This document shows, piece by piece, positions 11,157-21,538 of a stretch of DNA of 64,000 bases (position 1 is its first letter; every line of letters starts with the position of its first letter). The stretch covers positions 387,501 through 451,500 of the forward strand of contig CAUEEP010000879.1 of assembly GCA_958450365.1 (NCBI GenBank). Reading direction: 5' to 3'. The DNA comes from Mesorhabditis belari (Eukaryota > Nematoda > Chromadorea > Rhabditida > Rhabditidae). The notes under the pieces were generated by a model. That model had not been told where the DNA came from. It searched no databases and saw only the letters and a program-made list of their open reading frames with translations. A program made the translations under genes and the position numbers.

Positions 11157-13142
11157 TTCTTTCCAAACTTGTATTTTATATTTTATATTCAAGGGTTATA
11201 GAACTTATAAACTTTAGTTTCTTTTGCCATTGTTCAACAATTTTATCCATAAATCAACCATAGATTCTTGAAAACAACCATAGAATTCAATATCGGACTT
11301 GCCTTGTCCTTGCATCTTATTTTGGTGACGAAATCTTACCTTCAGTTCTGATCATTCCCTTGCTAGATTGCTGAAGAGGATTTGTTTATACCAAACGAAC
11401 GTCAAAGCCTCCATTTCCTGCACTTGACACGTGCTGGGAAAACTTTGTGGAAGAATCACCTATTCGCACGTTTTCGTCACACATAAACTTTGTTCATTTC
11501 ATCTCAATAAATATTTTCGATATTTTGAGATGTTTCTTTTCAGATTCAAAAGCTATAATCTTCAAAAATATACTCTGCAGGCTCGGTTCCATTGAGACAA
11601 AAGATAAAAGAAGCTTTGATGAAATGGGAAACCCTCTCTTTTTTTGTTCAAATATCTTTCTGTTGTTTGGAAAAGTAAGATTTTATTTTTGAACGCGAAA
11701 AGAAAGAAAGAAGAAGCTCTCCTTTTCTGAAATCAAACATGAAAATCCACTTCTTTTTACCTCAAATTACACTCAAAGGGGGATTTCACAACGATGACGG
11801 GAATTCTTTTCGTTTGTCCTTTAGATTATTGAAGCCTTACACTACGCTACATTACAATTAGTTGACTAACTTTACTCTGCTACTTTACGTAGGCTTTCGC
11901 TACCCAATTTCGTGGGGAAAGCTGCAAGAAAACGTGTTCAGTGCACCAAGCATCCAATGTTTAGGTCAATCAAATTCAGGGCAGATTATAGTGATTTTGA
12001 ATGGAGATGATTAACGGGAAATGGTATTTAGAAATGATTTGAAATGACCTTTGTACAAAATGATCAAAAGCTGTTCACCCGTTGAAATTAGAATATTGAT
12101 GTGGGGTCGAAATCGAAAGCTTCAATCAAGGGCTATTGGGGGAACCGGGTGAAAGATCTTTAAAATGTTACCGTTTTCGTTAAAATTGGAAACGCCAACG
12201 CCGCCGATTTTAAGGTAAGGTCCGGTTTCCTCTGCTGATCTTAACGATTGTATGAGTAACTTCTTGCTTTTTTTTGTTTTTACTTTAGCATTTTTATCAT
12301 ACAACCCCAACTAACACTTAAGAAATTGATTTAGAAAAGTGACAACTAATCGCCGAGAATCGTGTTTTTTTTTTAGATTTTGGCTTCTTCTTGCACTATT
12401 TTGTAGGGAAATTTTTTGCAAACCAGTTTTTATCAGTTAAAGCCAATTCAAGTCATGAGTTTTTCCATTTTTCGCAATCCAATTTGAGTTGATTCATTTT
12501 CTCTCTTTTTTCTTTTTCCTTTTCAGTCATTTGTCTTGATTAAGAGCTCAATTTGAATAATCGAATCTTTGAATAATTTATTCAATGATGGAATCTTCAG
12601 ATATCACTTCCATTTTTTTCTGATTCATCTCCAATCACATGACAGAATTCGTTTTATTTTTCTACACGCCTTAATTATTTTTTTTGCCTCAAATTATCGG
12701 TCTTTCAAGTTGACGCCACTGCTTTCGATGTGGATGTCGTATCTTTAAAAGAAGAGAGCCTATTTTTAGACAAAAATTCTTACTTTCTAATACTTATCCG
12801 TCAATTGAGTTAATCCTTTTTATTAGTATTTGATTCTGACTCAAAAGTACATCGATTTTTTTTGTTTTATTCGTTTCTCCCGCAATAACCCCGAGAACTT
12901 CCTGGATTTTTTTAGCTGTCTCCCTCGTGAAAAGACAAGTCATCTGGAAGAGATTCGTTTAGGGATTTCAAGTAGAATTTCACGATCTACTCAATTGCGC
13001 CTTTTTGGTTTAAAACAAATCTTTTCAAGCTGGATCACTCATCCGAATAAAGTTTTGACTTGTAGGAGCTGAGTGCTTCTTCGACTGTCTTTCTCATTAT
13101 TTTGGTCATTTAAAAGCTAGATACGCATGTAGTTTCGTCTAA
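11157..13142. other. Intergenic, no supported gene
   Basis: Short open frames at 11447-11692, 12122-12310 (minus) and 12830-13072 were inspected and not accepted. The region is otherwise A/T-rich without a clear repeat. Confidence 0.4.
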
Positions 13143-13744
13143 GAATGGTCTCAGCTCAAAGTTAAGAATCGATTCGATTCGTGCATCTTATAGAATCGGA
13201 AATACTAATTCTGAATCTGCAAAAATTAGCTGCGGATTCTGGAATCTGGCATAGAAAATTCGCTCAAATTTCGGACTCTTTATGAGGCGGCCAAATTTCG
13301 GACTCGTCTTCAGCTTCGCTGGTCTAACGGATAGTTTGCTAGTCTACGAAACCTATGAATTTTTTGACTTGGGTTCGAAGCCTCCACTAACCAATTTTCT
13401 TGTTTTTTTTCGAAAATTCTTTTTGACGCATTTGCATTCAATATTAATGTTTTATACATAATTTTGCAACTTCTACAGCCTCTAAAGACATAACATTCTC
13501 ATAGAATCTTTTCACAGAAGTTCATAAACATTTTCGAACTGGCATCATTTTTCATTGGAAAGTTGGAAAGTTTTCTTGTGGCGTCATAAAGAGTCCGAAA
13601 TTTAAGCAAATTTTCTATGCCAGATTCCTCGCGTTTGCGTGCGAATCCGCAGCTAATTTTTGCGGCTTCAGAATCAGCATGTTCGATTCTATAAGATCGA
13701 TTCTATAACTTGAATCGATTCTCAACTTCGAGCTGAGACCATTC
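13143..13744. mobile_element. Inverted-repeat MITE carrying a tRNA-like core
   Basis: The ends begin GAATGGTCTCAGCTC and finish GAGCTGAGACCATTC. The arms extend about 150 bp on each side with good complementarity; shared blocks include the AGAATCGATTC region, ATTAGCTGCGGATTC and the TTTCGGACTCTTTATGA block. The central 250 bp holds a tRNA-Arg-like sequence and an eight-T run. No transposase is encoded. Confidence 0.85.
13311..13405 (+). tRNA. tRNA-Arg-like pseudogene within a MITE
   Basis: The sequence GCTGGTCTAACGGATAGTTT matches the D-arm and A box of tRNA-Arg. CTACG sits where an Arg anticodon would lie, and GGGTTCGAAGCCT gives a good B box and T loop. A TTTTTTTT run follows at about 13400-13412. 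Acceptor-stem pairing is poor, so it is probably a pseudogene. Confidence 0.4.
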
Positions 13745-15117
13745 CCTTGTAAGCTTTCAATAATTGAATAGAAAATGAATTTGGAGTACTCTGCGATTAT
13801 GTTTAAACTCCAAGCCGACTTATTTCATATCTTTGGACTTGACTGTTGTGTGGCTTGTAACCGCAAAGTGTCTTTTTACACTCATCTTCTTTCTTAACCC
13901 AGAAAATCATCTTCAACAATTTTTTTCCTTGGTTCTTTGGTCTTGGTTACTCAATTTTCTTTTGCAGACAGGTCAGAGATGAGGAAGTTTTTAAGGCCAT
14001 TCTTGGAAAATTCCTTTTTCAAAGGAATTAGATGAAAGAGAAAAGAAGAGCAAGACACAAAATAAAATTAGAGGAGAAGCTTCCAGTTCCCATCAACAAT
14101 GGCCGACCTAAGATCGTTTTTGGAGAAAAAGAAATTTGCTGAAAGTTTAGTTTAACCAGCTTTTCAGTTTGAGAGCTTTTCGATATTTAATTCTTTCAAA
14201 TTGCTCTTTAAATTATCAAAATCTGATTTGTTTTGTACTAAGCGGCCATAAATTGAAGAAAACAAAAGCATACGATTCCCATTCACCACTTCATTCTCAA
14301 GTCCAACACGCAAGTCATCAAATTTGAGATTCTTGTGCTAGCAAAGTTAAATGGATGCAAAGGAAAGTGAAATTAGATGCATTTAAATGATCAATCACTC
14401 TATTTTTTCACGTTTGTCTGAAAAGTTTCCCTATAAAAGCCTCTAGAATCATTCTTAACTTTCAGCGCAAGATCCAATCACTCAAACCTTTTGAGTGACT
14501 TTTGAGTGGGTTCTCTTCTCTTTCACTGCTTCACAACTCCGACTCTATGACTCAATACGACTCTATGACATAAATCTTTCAAGTATTTGTGTTTTCAAAA
14601 TCCAAAAATCGGCACTCCAAAAATAGTTTCAATATAGCTGTGAATATGTGCGAGTTCTCGAAAAAGGTCAGCACGGCTCGAGTTTGCGCAAAAATCTTTA
14701 AAATTCAGGTGAAATTCCGGAATTTCACACCTGCATTTCTTTTTCTTCGCAAATTTCGTCCAATTAAAACGCCTACCATAGAAATTTGACGGTGGAAGTT
14801 TTCTCTTTCGCACTTTTTTTTTTGTGGATTATCTGGGTAAAGGGCTAATTATCAGACTTCGAGTTTCACACTCAACATTTCAGCTGCTGAGGAAAAAGCA
14901 GAAATTCGACTATAAGTTATGCCCAAGGGTTCTGCTTTTTAATTTTGAAATCAAGTTTGCTTCTGAATCAGAAAAAATATTTGAATCTTAGCTTCTGCCT
15001 TTGGAACTTTGTGGCTAAACTTTTCAATGCATTAAAGTTAATGTTAGAACCATTGTTGAGCTGACTTTTCCTCTCTTGTTTCTCTACTGTTTGAAAACTT
15101 TGTATACCATTTCTAGA
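13745..15117. other. Intergenic upstream of the secreted-protein gene
   Basis: I see no gene or well-formed repeat. The last 60 bases are pyrimidine-rich and end TTTCTAGA directly before the ATG at 15118, which could be a trans-splice acceptor or the end of a 5' UTR intron. Confidence 0.4.
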
Positions 15118-15807
15118 ATGCAAAAGCTCTTCATTTTCACAACAACAATACTCACATGGGTGCTGGCAAAAGAAGAAAATCTTGCAAATCGACCACTTTC
15201 AATCAGTTTTTGGCCTGGAGTCAGGTAAAGAATTGGTCGAAAACAAAAACTTATCCGAAATTTTATATGACAACAATAAAGTCACCTTTTCAGTTGGGAA
15301 TCGAAAAACCCGGCGATAAGACGATCTTCATCATTGAGTACTTCATCTGCTGAGAAAAGGTAAGCCCTCAAAGCCAAGCACTGTAAAATTGATTTCAGAA
15401 ATTTGGAAGAGAATGAGATTTTGAATCGGATTCGGGGGAGATTGAGGAATTGCTTTATGCAGCCATTTGAATGTCAAATGGAGCCACTCACACAAAAGGT
15501 TTGTGAGCATGTTGAAGAAGTATAATAAAGAAAGATCACAAAAAGAAAGATAACAAGAACTATTGGCTCAAATACGGTAAACAAAAGCCATTTTCAGGGT
15601 ACAATCCTTCTTCAAAAGTTGCATGAACAATTGGAAATCGAGAGTCCATTGCAACCGGGTGGAGAACTTCGGAGATTCGATGAAACGAGAAAAAAAATGG
15701 AATTAGCGAGGACATTCAGAAATTATCATTCACATTTCCTTTACAATCCCCTTTTTCGCTTACAAGCATTCACTGATTCAAAACACAAAAAGAATGCTCG
15801 CCTTTAA
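15118..15807 (+). CDS. Secreted protein of unknown function, 160 residues
   Basis: Four exons (15118-15224, 15294-15359, 15399-15498, 15598-15807) join in phase to give 160 residues. The start MQKLFIF leads into a hydrophobic core and AKEEN, a typical signal peptide with cleavage after VLA. The mature protein is charged. A Ser-rich patch (RRSSSLSTSS) is followed by Arg/Glu helices, and two cysteines (RNCFMQPFEC) could form a disulfide. Dibasic sites (KR before NLEEN, RR, KKK) might be processed. I recognise no domain. All four introns/exon ends carry GTAAG or GTTTG donors and TTTCAG acceptors. TTTCTAG precedes the ATG. Confidence 0.72.
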
Positions 15808-16870
15808 ACATTTTCATTTTCATTTCGGTACTTGGTGGATTCCTTTTTTCCTGTTTTCAATTTCCCGTAACTTTTTAAATAACCTCTTCTTAATTGTTTA
15901 CCTGTTTTTTTGGGCGTTTTGTTATTTGCATTTGCTTGTAATAGAATTTGCGTTGCTCAAGATGAGAAAATTTATTGTTTTCAGCTTATGTTCTTTAATG
16001 TACGGGACGTTTTTTTGTGTAATAAAAGGGTAGATTTTTGCAAAAAATGTTTGACAAAGAATGTACAGATAATCTCTGAATCGGAATGATACCTGAGCAT
16101 CTTCATTTGCTTGATTGATTAAGGGTGATTCTGTATAATAAAAACCCTGGTTCAATGAAAACCCAAAAGCTTCCAGTACCGTATTTATTCCAAAAGAAGA
16201 GCCCTTCTTTTGACGAAATTTTTTTCGGATTTTTTAACTCTTGGATAGTACCATATTTATTCCAATTAAAGAGCCTTCTCACAAATTTTTCAAGACTTCT
16301 AAAGAATTTAAATAATATTTGTAAACTAAAAAAGCTTAATGTTCAATAATCGGATGAAAATCCAACAAAAACACCCATTTTTTGAGCTCTTGAAAATTTG
16401 GGTATACTGTAGCGAAAGAGAATTTGAGAGGGGACATTGAAAAATAGAAGAACCGGCTCTTCTATTAGAATCTTACGGTATGTGCTCTTTCCAAATGTCT
16501 ATTACAAAATATATTTTTCAGCCAAGAAGCTTTTCTTTCTTCAATTATTCTTCGGATACATGGACTCAATATATCATAGCATGTTCATTAGGATCATACA
16601 TATCAGGCTGTCCAGAAAATCTTTTCGTTCCTTTTTGTAAATCCGTTTAAAACCAACAAATGTATCAATGAAAATACGGTTTCTTTTATTAGAAAGGCCA
16701 ATTATTTCTCTGCAAAATAATATTAAAACGGGTTTATGTCTGGGTTTTTGTGGGAGTGTAAAGTCGGGTAATCAAAACGGTGCGGTGATGATGCGGTTTA
16801 GCCACTTTAACTAAGGAAATCTATCTTCGTGTCAATAGATAAAAGATAGGGCACAAAAAGTTAGGAATAT
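15808..16870. other. Intergenic with short repeats
   Basis: It holds a duplicated motif around TATTTATTCCAA..AGAGCC (16180-16275). At 16603-16690 there is one copy of an interspersed repeat starting AGGCTGTCCAGAAAATCTTT, also seen at about 1588, 19905 and 50690. No gene is supported. Confidence 0.45.
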
Positions 16871-17583
16871 AGCCAAATTTTCAGAGAAATTCATTCAGCC
16901 AATTTCTTCGTAAAGGTTTTTATAGATTTTTACGAAAAACACGTGTTTTCACTTTCGAATTTGCTTGAAATGGAACCGAAATTGACTTAAAAAAGATTGG
17001 AAATTGAATAATAAACACTTTTTATTTAGAGGAAACTACAAGTTAATTAGTGAATTTGTTAGTTTTTTAAACGAATGTATGAAAAGGAATGAAAAGACTT
17101 TCTGTAACGCCTTACTTCGTGTTTTCTGTTCTCTGAATTTTACTTTTGACAGCAATACTTTTGAACAAGGCGTTCACTCATGTAAGAACAAGCCTTTCCT
17201 TAAAAGTTTTCTTCCATTTCTCCTTCGACATCAAACTTCAGGATAAGTTCACCACGCAGACCTGAAAATTTGGAATTTGATGACATTTAGGCAAACGAAA
17301 TTTCAGATAAATGAGATCATTCCTGAAAAATTCAACCTTTCCAAGTCTAATTGCAATTTATTTCGCTGTGCAATCACCTGCTTAAATTTTTAGAAGAAAA
17401 TCGGAAGAAATATACAGTAGAAAGAAAAGAGCGACTTTCAGTTTTTGGCCATAATACAAAAACTTTTTTTCTGGTTTTAAAGAAATCAACTAAATGTTAA
17501 ACGAAATATTTGGACCATGGATGAAAAAGAGAGCCCGGCTTGTATCTAGTCTTTCAATTTGTGATTGTAAAATAGAATTAGAA

Positions 17584-17644
17584 CAAACATTATTTCAGTT
17601 ATCGACCATAAGACTCTTCTGGTCGATAACTGAAATAATGTTTG
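17584..17644. other. Perfect 25-bp hairpin
   Basis: Bases 17584-17608 and 17620-17644 are exact reverse complements, with an 11-base loop. One arm starts CAAACATTATTTCAGTTATC. The size (61 bases) is that of a short pre-miRNA, but perfect pairing also fits a young palindromic insertion. Confidence 0.9.
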
Positions 17645-18071
17645 AGACACCTTTCAGATTTGGATCAGCGTTTCTTGATTCAGATTTAACCTCACGTAGC
17701 TTACAAGCCTTTCAACCGGGTTCTAAGCCAAGTCGAACCGGATAAAATGCTGAAAACTTGAAGCTAGAACAGCCTTGAACCCTATGGGCTTGATTGAAAA
17801 ATCCCTGGCATGGGTAATTTTAAGAAATTAGCTTATTGTTAAGCTCTAGTTAAGCTCTTTTGGTTTATTTTGTGTGTCGCCTTGTTGTTGTGAATGATAA
17901 AAAAGCTTATCTAACAATATACAATAATTTATTTCTATTATTTACAAATCATTTTCCTTTTGGTGGTAGATAACATTGAATTGGTGAGAAGAAACAAACA
18001 CGATATCGATCAAGACTCGAAATATCGGAATCACTAAAAGAAATGGATTAGTTTGATTGAGCGTTTCGGTG

Positions 18072-18429
18072 TCACCTTCTAATCATCGAATCGGGCACAT
18101 AAAGCACTTTGGTTTTGATTGTTTGATCCTGAGGTAAACTGAAAAATGAAAAATATTGGATTTGTTGGGGAAAACTAGATTTGAGGATTCTTTGCTTACA
18201 AAACTTGTTAGATTCCGAGTCATATCAAAAGCTTACTGCTAATGGCTTTCAATAGTTGAAATTTCTATTCAAAAACTCACAAATTCCTCGATCTTGTCAC
18301 CAATTGGTGTAGATCCATATTTGCATAGGCACTTCTTCTCGATCGTTCATCTCCATAGACGATAAACGAATAGCAAATGACAGGCAATGTGAATAGAAAG
18401 AAGAAAAGGGACAAATTTGAGCGGACCAT
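18072..18429 (-). CDS. Small secreted peptide precursor, 71 residues
   Basis: Exon 1 is 18429-18281 (ATG to AGGAATTT before GTGAGT). Exon 2 is 18138-18072 (after TTTTTCAG, ending TGA). They join in phase 2 to give 71 residues. The N-terminus has a clear signal peptide (MVRSNLSLFFFLFTLPV, then ICYS). GDERSRRSAYANMDLHQLV follows, with the likely convertase site RSRR, then a second basic site (TRSR). The C-terminus ends SMIRR. There are no cysteines in the mature part. This is the layout of a neuropeptide-like or peptide-hormone precursor, with the core beginning SAYANMDLHQLV as the most likely product. I do not recognise the family. The gene lies between the arms of a 2.8-kb inverted repeat. 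Confidence 0.68.
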
Positions 18430-18885
18430 AGTTTCTGAACGATTATCTCTTTGTCCTTTTATTTGTTTTCGAAGAGATTATAAACCAACACAAATTCGAA
18501 GAAAAAAGCATCCAAAAAAAGGAATTCAATTTTGACGCGGGGGTGAGGGTAAAGGGCACGTCCAGGGACATAAAGCGAATTATTGAAAGAGTGGAGAAAA
18601 AACTGGAAAAAGGCTAAAAAACACTCAGAAATGCATTCTCTACATCATTCATGGGTTTCGACAATTTGCTCCGAATGCTCAGATCAAATTCGGGGTCTAG
18701 GTGGTCTAGATCAGAAAGAAATTGAGCTAATTTAGGGAAGAGAATCGAAAATGTCAGTTAACGAATCGTGTCTAAAGAAGATTTGAATAAATAAAGCAAT
18801 CCTTGGGTTATCTAATCACTGGCTAAACATGAGAACGATAAAATTCGATGAACTTTCAATATGATCTAAATGATATGATTTCAAT

Positions 18886-19012
18886 ATTTCACTTGGTTAG
18901 CTGAATTTTTCTGGTCAAACCCACAAATGGTAAAATGTTTTCAAGATTTCCGCTTTTAAATTCCTTCAAGAAATGGGAAAAATGCAAAAAAATTCAGCTA
19001 ACCAGGTGAAAT
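18886..19012. repeat. Palindromic MITE-like element
   Basis: The ends ATTTCACTTGGTTAGCTGAA and TTCAGCTAACCAGGTGAAAT are inverted copies with one or two mismatches, about 75 bases apart. It lies inside the large fold-back, upstream of the peptide gene. Confidence 0.8.
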
Positions 19013-19713
19013 TAGCAAAAAACTTTACAGCACTTTTTCAAGTTGCGTTCGAGTTGCGTTTTAGGTTGGGGAAGGGGAAGGGATTAAGCGAAAAATAGTG
19101 GGTGTTTGGTGTATTTTTGACGAAAACGACAAACAGGTGCTAATTCATTGAGCGAATTTCCAGGAGAAATGGAAAAAGTTTTGAAGGATTCAAAGGTCTT
19201 GGAGAAAATCTAAAATTAAATTTCATGAGAAAAATGAATGAAACAGTAAGCATTTAGAAATTGAACTTTGGTTGGTTGTTAGTTTCACTGAACGATTTCA
19301 AATGAATCACTGAAAGGACGAATGTAGAAGGTGACTTAGGTCCACTCTTTGAGCAGATTCGAGCACAATCTGTCACTCCTTGATGCAAAAATTTGCGAGT
19401 GAAAAGCTAATTATAGTAAGTAGAGCTGTATTTTAGCGTAAAACATTTCGAGTACAGAAAACACGAAGTATTAGGCGTTACAGAAAGTCTTTTCATTCCT
19501 TTTCATACATTCGTTTAAAAAACTAACAAATTCACTAATTAACTTGTAGTTTCCTCTAAATAAAAAGTGTTTATTATTCAATTTCCAATCTTTTTAAGTC
19601 AATTTCGGTTCCATTTCAAGCAAATTCGAAAGTGAAAACACGTGTTTTTCGTAAAAATCTATAAAAACCTTTACGAAGAAATTGGCTGAATGAATTTCTC
19701 TGAAAATTTGGCT

Positions 19714-21040
19714 AATTCACTAACTTATAGTTTGCTCTAAATAAAGTGTTTCTAAATAAATGTCTCTAAATAAATGTTTCTAAATAAAAAAGTGTTTCTT
19801 GTTTAATTTCCCATATTTTAAAGTCAATTTGAGAAAAATAATTGAGCTTTCTGATGAAAAAGAATCGTAGTTCAATTGGTGCATTTGTTGGTTTTAAACG
19901 AAAGTATGAAAAGAAATGAAAAGACTTTCTGAACAGTCTAATATTTGAACTCAAGAACAGCAGTAGTTGTAAAAAAAATAGAAAATATTGTTAGTAGTTA
20001 GAAATGCGGATTCAATTTCACAAGTTTATATGGAAAAAGTTCAAAACGGTGTAGTTTCATGCGCATAACTTTCCTTTAGAGTTTTGTTTAAAGTCAGCTC
20101 GATTTCACGGTGATTAGCTTAATCCTGTAATAAAATACAAGGAAAAGGAAGAAATTTGAGGTAAATATTCTAGATAAAAGGTTCAAATTGTGAAGAATTC
20201 AAGTGCTTAAGGAAAAGTGAAAAAAGAAAAGAAATTCGAGATTAGTGACTCAGAATGAACTGACTTTTCTTCTTGGAATGCAAAATTTTTGGCAAATTAG
20301 AAACAAGACTAAAAAATTTTTCTAAAAAAAGAGACTTTTGTAGTTGAAGCGAATAACAATCAAAATCGGATCTTTTTAAATATATTCATTCATGGGAAAA
20401 CCGATTGAATTCATTCTTAGACATCACGAAATGAAATTCCCAATCAAAAACGGGGCAAAAAGATTTCAAACAAAACACAAATTTCTTTGTTTTTAATTTG
20501 GGAAAATCTTAGATTCGAAAAATAAAGAAACAAAAATGAAATGATGAAAACTTCGTAGAAATCTCCAAATATGAAGCCTCGTAACTTTGAGCCCTTTTAC
20601 CAACGAAACCAATTCAAATCTCTTTTCTAATCTTTTATCTTTCTTCTTTTTTTTCATTCACATGATTTGTCTCCAAATTTGGACGTCACATGTGCAAATG
20701 AATTCATCTTTTTGTCGCATTGTTCATCCAAATTCTTTCGCACTTTTTCTTCTCCACAAAACAAATGTCAAAAGCATTTTTTGGAGAAAAGAAAAAAGAA
20801 AAAAGAAAAAGAAATTTAATCCCCATTCAACTATTTGTCGTGTTGAAAGTCTGCGTGTTTTGTATGTCATAAATGGACGTATTTAGAGTCCGATTAGCTA
20901 GGGGAGGGTTCAAAGTTACGTATTGTCTGTTTAAAGGTTTAAAGGTTTAATTTGCATGGAAATTATGGATTGGTTGTCCAAACTGGACCAGAAAAGCCAA
21001 TCGCTATCTGGTCTTACTGTGGCTTTTGATTCAGACTTGA
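19714..21040. other. Intergenic, no gene seen
   Basis: TCTAAATAAA-type tandem units lie at 19736-19795, and an interspersed-repeat end (AAAAGACTTTCTGAACAGTC) at about 19919-19938. The open frame at 20587-20886 is T-rich and has no support. Confidence 0.45.
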
Positions 21041-21048
21041 TTAGTCTG

Positions 21049-21407
21049 TTCTTGGGCAAAGTAGATATTTTGCGCTTGGAAAAAATCCAACAAAGATTCA
21101 CTAAAGGCGCCCTTTGATAAATTTACTTTCCTAAATTTGAGGTTACATTGATAGACTCAATTTTTTTAAACGTAAAACTCTTAGGTACCGCCGCTTGGTC
21201 ACGAATTTAGTTGAATGCTTTAAAATCGTTAAATGGAAAGATTCTAGTCCTTTTTTTGAATTTTTTGAACACAACCTAGTGGTTGATTCAAGGAGAGGTT
21301 CATTTCTCTTGAAAATTTCGATTGCCTCCGCAAAACATGGAAATATCTTGGGCACCCGAAGTACGCCAAAAAAATTTGCACCTGCTTTCAAGAAAATTCA
21401 AGAGTAG
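21049..21407 (+). pseudogene. Relic of a LINE reverse transcriptase C-terminus
   Basis: The fragments DILRLEKIQQRFTK and, after a stop and a short gap, RLNFFKRKTLRYRRLV followed by TNLVECFKIVK match the end of non-LTR retrotransposon polymerases (LEKVQRRFTK then L..RR..gDLi..yKI). A degenerate tail runs to the stop at 21407. In-frame stops and missing upstream domains mean the copy is dead. This is pattern recognition from the motif layout only. Confidence 0.55.
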
Positions 21408-21538
21408 AAAGATTGAGCTTACTCAGAGAACCAAAAGTTAAGCTGAAAACATCGATATCGTTGTCTTTAGGGCTTTGAAAAACTAATTCTAATTGTTGAT
21501 GATCAAATCGTTTATTCAGCATTGTCTAATTGAAGCTT

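Larger units (their letters stand above)
16871..19713. mobile_element. Large fold-back: 260-bp inverted arms enclosing a peptide gene
   Basis: The left arm at about 16871-17131 and the right arm at about 19453-19713 are near-perfect reverse complements. The outer ends read AGCCAAATTTTCAGAGAAAT, and the inner parts include CTTTCTGTAACGCC. The 2.3-kb interior encodes no transposase; it holds a perfect hairpin (17584-17644), a second palindromic element (18886-19012) and a small secreted peptide gene (18072-18429, minus). Next to the right arm, 19736-19795 repeats TCTAAATAAA units. The arms also carry the interspersed repeat with AAAAGACTTTCTG ends. Confidence 0.8.

Noticed and set aside
12122..12310. 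62-codon minus-strand frame with KIGGVGVSNFNENG
   Set aside because: It lacks an ATG at the given start (TTG), has no clear splice acceptor and no partner exon.
20587..20886. 99-codon plus-strand frame
   Set aside because: T-rich and poly-Phe; no motif, no splice signals, intergenic.
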